DNA of 59,482 nucleotides. Source: DASZQY01 sp036511595 (GTDB lineage: Bacteria > Pseudomonadota > Alphaproteobacteria > Rhizobiales > Kaistiaceae). Made by a program: the position numbers and the translations under genes. Positions within the stretch are counted from its first letter, which is position 1; the number at the start of each line of letters is the position of its first letter. The stretch lies in assembly GCA_036511595.1 (NCBI GenBank), contig DATCBY010000018.1, positions 1 through 59,482 of the forward strand. The letters run 5' to 3'. This document shows, one piece after another, positions 59,377 through 59,482 of this stretch. Below the pieces are notes generated by a model. That model was not told the DNA's origin, ran no database searches, and worked only from the letters and a program-made list of their open reading frames with translations.

Positions 59377-59482
59377 TCGAACGCCAGGCGTCGAGGCCGC
59401 TCGCGCCGACACGATGGTGCGCTTCGCCGCCCTTTTCACGCCCACCAACGCCCGGGGTAAATATCGGAAGAGTGATGGCTTC

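Overview
The window is high-GC DNA from an alphaproteobacterium, most likely of the order Hyphomicrobiales (Rhizobiales). Supporting signs are a cyclic beta-1,2-glucan synthase of about 2,840 residues, a tandem cold-shock-domain protein, a class I PHA synthase, an AapJ-type amino-acid-binding protein, an NDUFS4-type complex I accessory subunit, a bacterial Ku protein, and two perfect GGAAC-N16-CGTT promoters of the EcfG general stress sigma factor. It looks like ordinary chromosome: no phage, insertion sequence, CRISPR array or integrase was seen. Genus cannot be fixed from the sequence alone.

Layout. 0-6.3 kb: end of an Ala/Pro-rich membrane protein, an acyltransferase-3 membrane protein, a cysK / AlaX-type editing factor / mercaptopyruvate sulfurtransferase run, and a Pro-rich OmpA-family protein closed by a strong terminator. 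6.3-8.2 kb: an amino-acid ABC transporter remnant (binding protein plus a frameshifted ATPase, no permeases). 8.3-12.7 kb: metC, a PAP2 phosphatase overlapping a GT39-type glycosyltransferase, and a small secreted protein. 12.8-21.3 kb: cyclic glucan synthase. 21.4-24.2 kb: fatty acid desaturase, DUF1488 protein and a ChaA-type antiporter. 24.3-27.0 kb: a patchy stretch of small stress-type proteins with an SDR pseudogene and one EcfG promoter. 27.0-32.8 kb: three tRNAs (Arg-TCT, Pro-TGG, Glu-TTC), the NDUFS4-like subunit, a glycerate-kinase-like P-loop protein, a DHFR-like reductase, a split spermidine-synthase-like pair, the tandem cold-shock protein and glyoxalase I. 32.8-38.2 kb: methyltransferase, alpha/beta hydrolase, UGT-like glycosyltransferase, then an operon of a TPR/beta-barrel outer-membrane protein and a FecR-domain exported protein.

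38.3-49.6 kb is metabolic core: a stand-alone E2-type acyltransferase, recJ, a DUF4336 protein, aldose epimerase, and the minus-strand run alaC - SDR - hom - glpX, then a lipoprotein and phaC. 49.6-59.5 kb: MltB-type lytic transglycosylase, an ABC-2 exporter pair, a secreted protein whose signal peptide is in another frame, two small secreted proteins, metY, a DUF2269 protein, a CoA-binding protein, ku under an apparent EcfG promoter, and a 567-base intergenic region ending in a good terminator hairpin.

Themes: sulfur amino-acid metabolism recurs (cysK, sulfurtransferase, metC, hom, metY), as do envelope functions (cyclic glucan, OmpA, PAP2/GT39, TPR-barrel/FecR, lytic transglycosylase) and general stress (EcfG promoters, Ku, small hydrophilic proteins, cold-shock protein). 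The most interesting candidates for something undescribed are the TPR-barrel/FecR pair, which has the architecture expected of a Slam/type XI-like outer-membrane exporter with its cargo, and the split, probably periplasm-facing spermidine-synthase-like pair. Two single-base frameshifts in otherwise intact genes may be real or may be sequence errors and should be checked against reads.
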